Origin: JALOLV01 sp046295175
GTDB lineage: Bacteria; Bacteroidota; Bacteroidia; Cytophagales; Spirosomataceae
Direction of reading: 5' to 3'
NCBI GenBank assembly: GCA_046295175.1
Contig: JBKBNY010000012.1
Location: 1-64,000, forward strand
Length of the DNA: 64,000 nt
Below, one piece after another: positions 62,377-64,000 of this stretch; position 1 is the stretch's first letter; the number at the start of each line of letters is the position of its first letter. Under the pieces are notes generated by a model. The model worked only from the letters and a program-made list of their open reading frames with translations. It searched no databases and was not told the DNA's origin. Both the position numbers and the translations under genes were made by a program.

Positions 62377-63918
62377 TTATTTCTCAAGAAAAGCAAGCCA
62401 TTCTTCCATCACTTTTCCTTTCATTACACGTGGAATCTTGTTTTGTCCACCCATTTTACCTCTCGAATTCATCCAGTCATAAAAAGTAGTGGCGGGCAAG
62501 GCCTTCACAAAAACATTTTGAAGGGCGTGTTTACGTTCAACCGCGTAATCATCATTCAATTCACAAAGTTTCTCGTCTAACAATTTTGCAACTTGGATTT
62601 CATCCACCTCTTTATCGGTGGCAATGTACCATTGATGGGCAAACAATGGCGGATGTTTTATGCCACAAACGGTAAATTCTCGAATCTCAACACCAAGCTG
62701 ATTCGATACAAGTTCTATCGCCTTTGTCATGTTCTCGACCGAAAGGTGTTCTCCACAAAGACTTAAAAAATGTTTTGTGCGACCTGTAATCTTGATTTCG
62801 GCTCTTTTTTTATCGGTAAATTTGATTGTATCTCCAATTAAATACCGCCAAGCTCCCGCACAAGTCGAAATGAGAAGTGCATAGTCAATACCTTCTTGAA
62901 CCTCATCAATCATTATTGTGGTTGGATTCTCAACGATATTTCCATCTTCGTCAAAATTTGATTCATCAAACGGAATAAACTCAAAGAAAATACCATTATT
63001 CAAAACCAAACGTAAATCTCCTCCCTGACGGTCTTGATAAGCCAAAAAGCCTTCTGAAGCCAAGTAAGTTTCTATATAATTGATTGGTTTACCCATCAAC
63101 TTTTCAAGACTTTGTTTGTATGGCTCAAGTGCAACACCACCCCATGCAAAAGCGATTAGATTAGGCCAAAGGTCGTGGATAGTTTTTAGGTTATACTCCT
63201 TGATAATTCGTTCAAGCAAGATGGTATGCCAAGCAGGTACACCCGACAGAAAGGCTACATCCCAAGTCGGAGCGACTTTTACGATTTCATCGAGTTTTTC
63301 AGACCAATTTTTAATTGATGCAATTCTTTTGCCTGGTTTATAAAATTTTTCAAACCAAAACGGAATCGCTCCGGCTGCAATTCCACTTAAATCACCTTCA
63401 TAGTGATTATCAACGATATTTAAAGCGGTACTTCCACCGAGCATTAGGTAGCTTTTTTCAAAAATATCGCTTTCAAGGTTTTGGTATTGACCCAATGAGA
63501 TTATTTGAGCAATACTTGTTCGATGAATCGACTTCAACATGTCTTTTGTTATCGGAATCGCTTTCGATGCTGCTTCCGAAGTACCCGAACTCAATGCAAA
63601 ATATTTTACTTTACCATTCCAAGTGACGTTTTTTTCACCGTTTCGGGCTTTGTGCCACCATTCATTATAGATTTTGTTGTAGTCGTAAATCGGAACGTAC
63701 TTTTTGTATTTTGCATAGAATTCGTTCCCTTCGCCAAAAAGTACCGAACTCAAAATCTCTTCAAAATTATATTTTTCGCCAAACTGTGTATAACGAGCTT
63801 TAGCAATGAGTTTAGTAAATGCTTTTTTCTGCCATTTGTATGGCTTAATCTTCCGTATTTTTAATATTTCGCTCGTTACTTTTAGTCCACCTTTAAGGAC
63901 GCTCCCAAGTATAGCCAT
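62377..63918 (-). CDS. GH3-family acyl-adenylate/amide synthetase
   Basis: A 513-residue GH3-fold protein. ATP-site motifs are KYFALSSGTSEAASKAIP, LIAFAWGGVALEPY, IETYLASEGFLAYQDR and WRYLIGDTIKFTDKK, then ITGRTKHFLSLCGEHLSVENM. Plant GH3 enzymes join amino acids to auxin or jasmonate by way of an adenylate. The bacterial members have no fixed substrate. The gene ends 4 bases past a terminator hairpin. Bases 63919-64000 upstream of it are AT-rich and hold nothing I can support. Confidence 0.93.
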   Translation of the reverse strand: MAILGSVLKGGLKVTSEILKIRKIKPYKWQKKAFTKLIAKARYTQFGEKYNFEEILSSVLFGEGNEFYAKYKKYVPIYDYNKIYNEWWHKARNGEKNVTWNGKVKYFALSSGTSEAASKAIPITKDMLKSIHRTSIAQIISLGQYQNLESDIFEKSYLMLGGSTALNIVDNHYEGDLSGIAAGAIPFWFEKFYKPGKRIASIKNWSEKLDEIVKVAPTWDVAFLSGVPAWHTILLERIIKEYNLKTIHDLWPNLIAFAWGGVALEPYKQSLEKLMGKPINYIETYLASEGFLAYQDRQGGDLRLVLNNGIFFEFIPFDESNFDEDGNIVENPTTIMIDEVQEGIDYALLISTCAGAWRYLIGDTIKFTDKKRAEIKITGRTKHFLSLCGEHLSVENMTKAIELVSNQLGVEIREFTVCGIKHPPLFAHQWYIATDKEVDEIQVAKLLDEKLCELNDDYAVERKHALQNVFVKALPATTFYDWMNSRGKMGGQNKIPRVMKGKVMEEWLAFLEK

Positions 63919-64000
63919 ATTTCGTTTCCAATATTAGTGGTTATTGTAATTTAAAAATGTTAGAATTTCTCGAATTATCCGAATATTAGGAATTCTTTGA

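Overview
The window looks like chromosomal DNA of a Bacteroidota bacterium of the Cytophagales type (an environmental, AT-rich genome). The evidence is the SusC/SusD pair, a GH3-family protein, a RES/Xre toxin-antitoxin pair, lipoprotein signals of the Bacteroidota kind, a LruC/DUF4114 lipoprotein, and promoters of the form TTG...TAnnTTTG with few Shine-Dalgarno sequences. I cannot name the genus from sequence alone. No tRNA, rRNA, CRISPR array, insertion sequence or prophage was seen. No gene-free gap exceeds about 285 bases.

Layout. 0.2-10 kb: PAP2/haloperoxidase-like protein, polA, MarC, a RES/Xre toxin-antitoxin pair coupled to a MobA/MocA-like nucleotidyltransferase, a lipid A acyltransferase, a GT9 heptosyltransferase, a Uma2 protein and a TsaC/Sua5-like protein. 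10-18 kb: M20 amidohydrolase, lipoprotein glycerophosphodiesterase, leuS, a secreted sugar dehydrogenase, an unusual DUF62 lipoprotein and a small secreted orphan. 18-23 kb: a sugar-salvage group (arabinokinase-like GHMP kinase overlapping galT, a thiolase, a second GHMP kinase). 23-47 kb: one large exopolysaccharide locus. 47-64 kb: FHS sugar transporter, folE, SDR, slipin, HNH-like protein, a DUF1501/cytochrome pair, SusC/SusD, CDF transporter, NUDIX, LysE and GH3 proteins.

The exopolysaccharide locus (about 23.2-46.8 kb) is the most interesting part. It holds a receiver-domain/sugar-transferase fusion with three glycosyltransferases, a sigma-54-type response regulator (EBP), a FIST sensor with a hybrid kinase and a glycosyltransferase, a LruC-domain lipoprotein, an H-NOX nitric-oxide-type sensor with a second hybrid kinase, and an assembly operon (half-size TolC-like protein, Wzc-like protein with a degraded kinase site, glycosyltransferase, methyltransferase, flippase, polymerase).

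Four transcription units here share the same upstream design, found by reading the DNA: a palindrome TTCCA-N5-TGGAA, a further TTCCA-type half-site 19-20 bp on its far side, and nearer the gene a TGG-N10-GAAA element with the -24/-12 spacing of a sigma-54 promoter. In the three rightward units the palindrome-to-promoter distances are 53.5, 64.5 and 75.5 bp, i.e. steps of exactly 11 bp, one helical turn. I infer a phosphorelay in which the H-NOX and FIST branches feed, through HPt domains, into the EBP and the receiver-sugar transferase. This would switch on polymer synthesis, export and a candidate matrix lipoprotein together.
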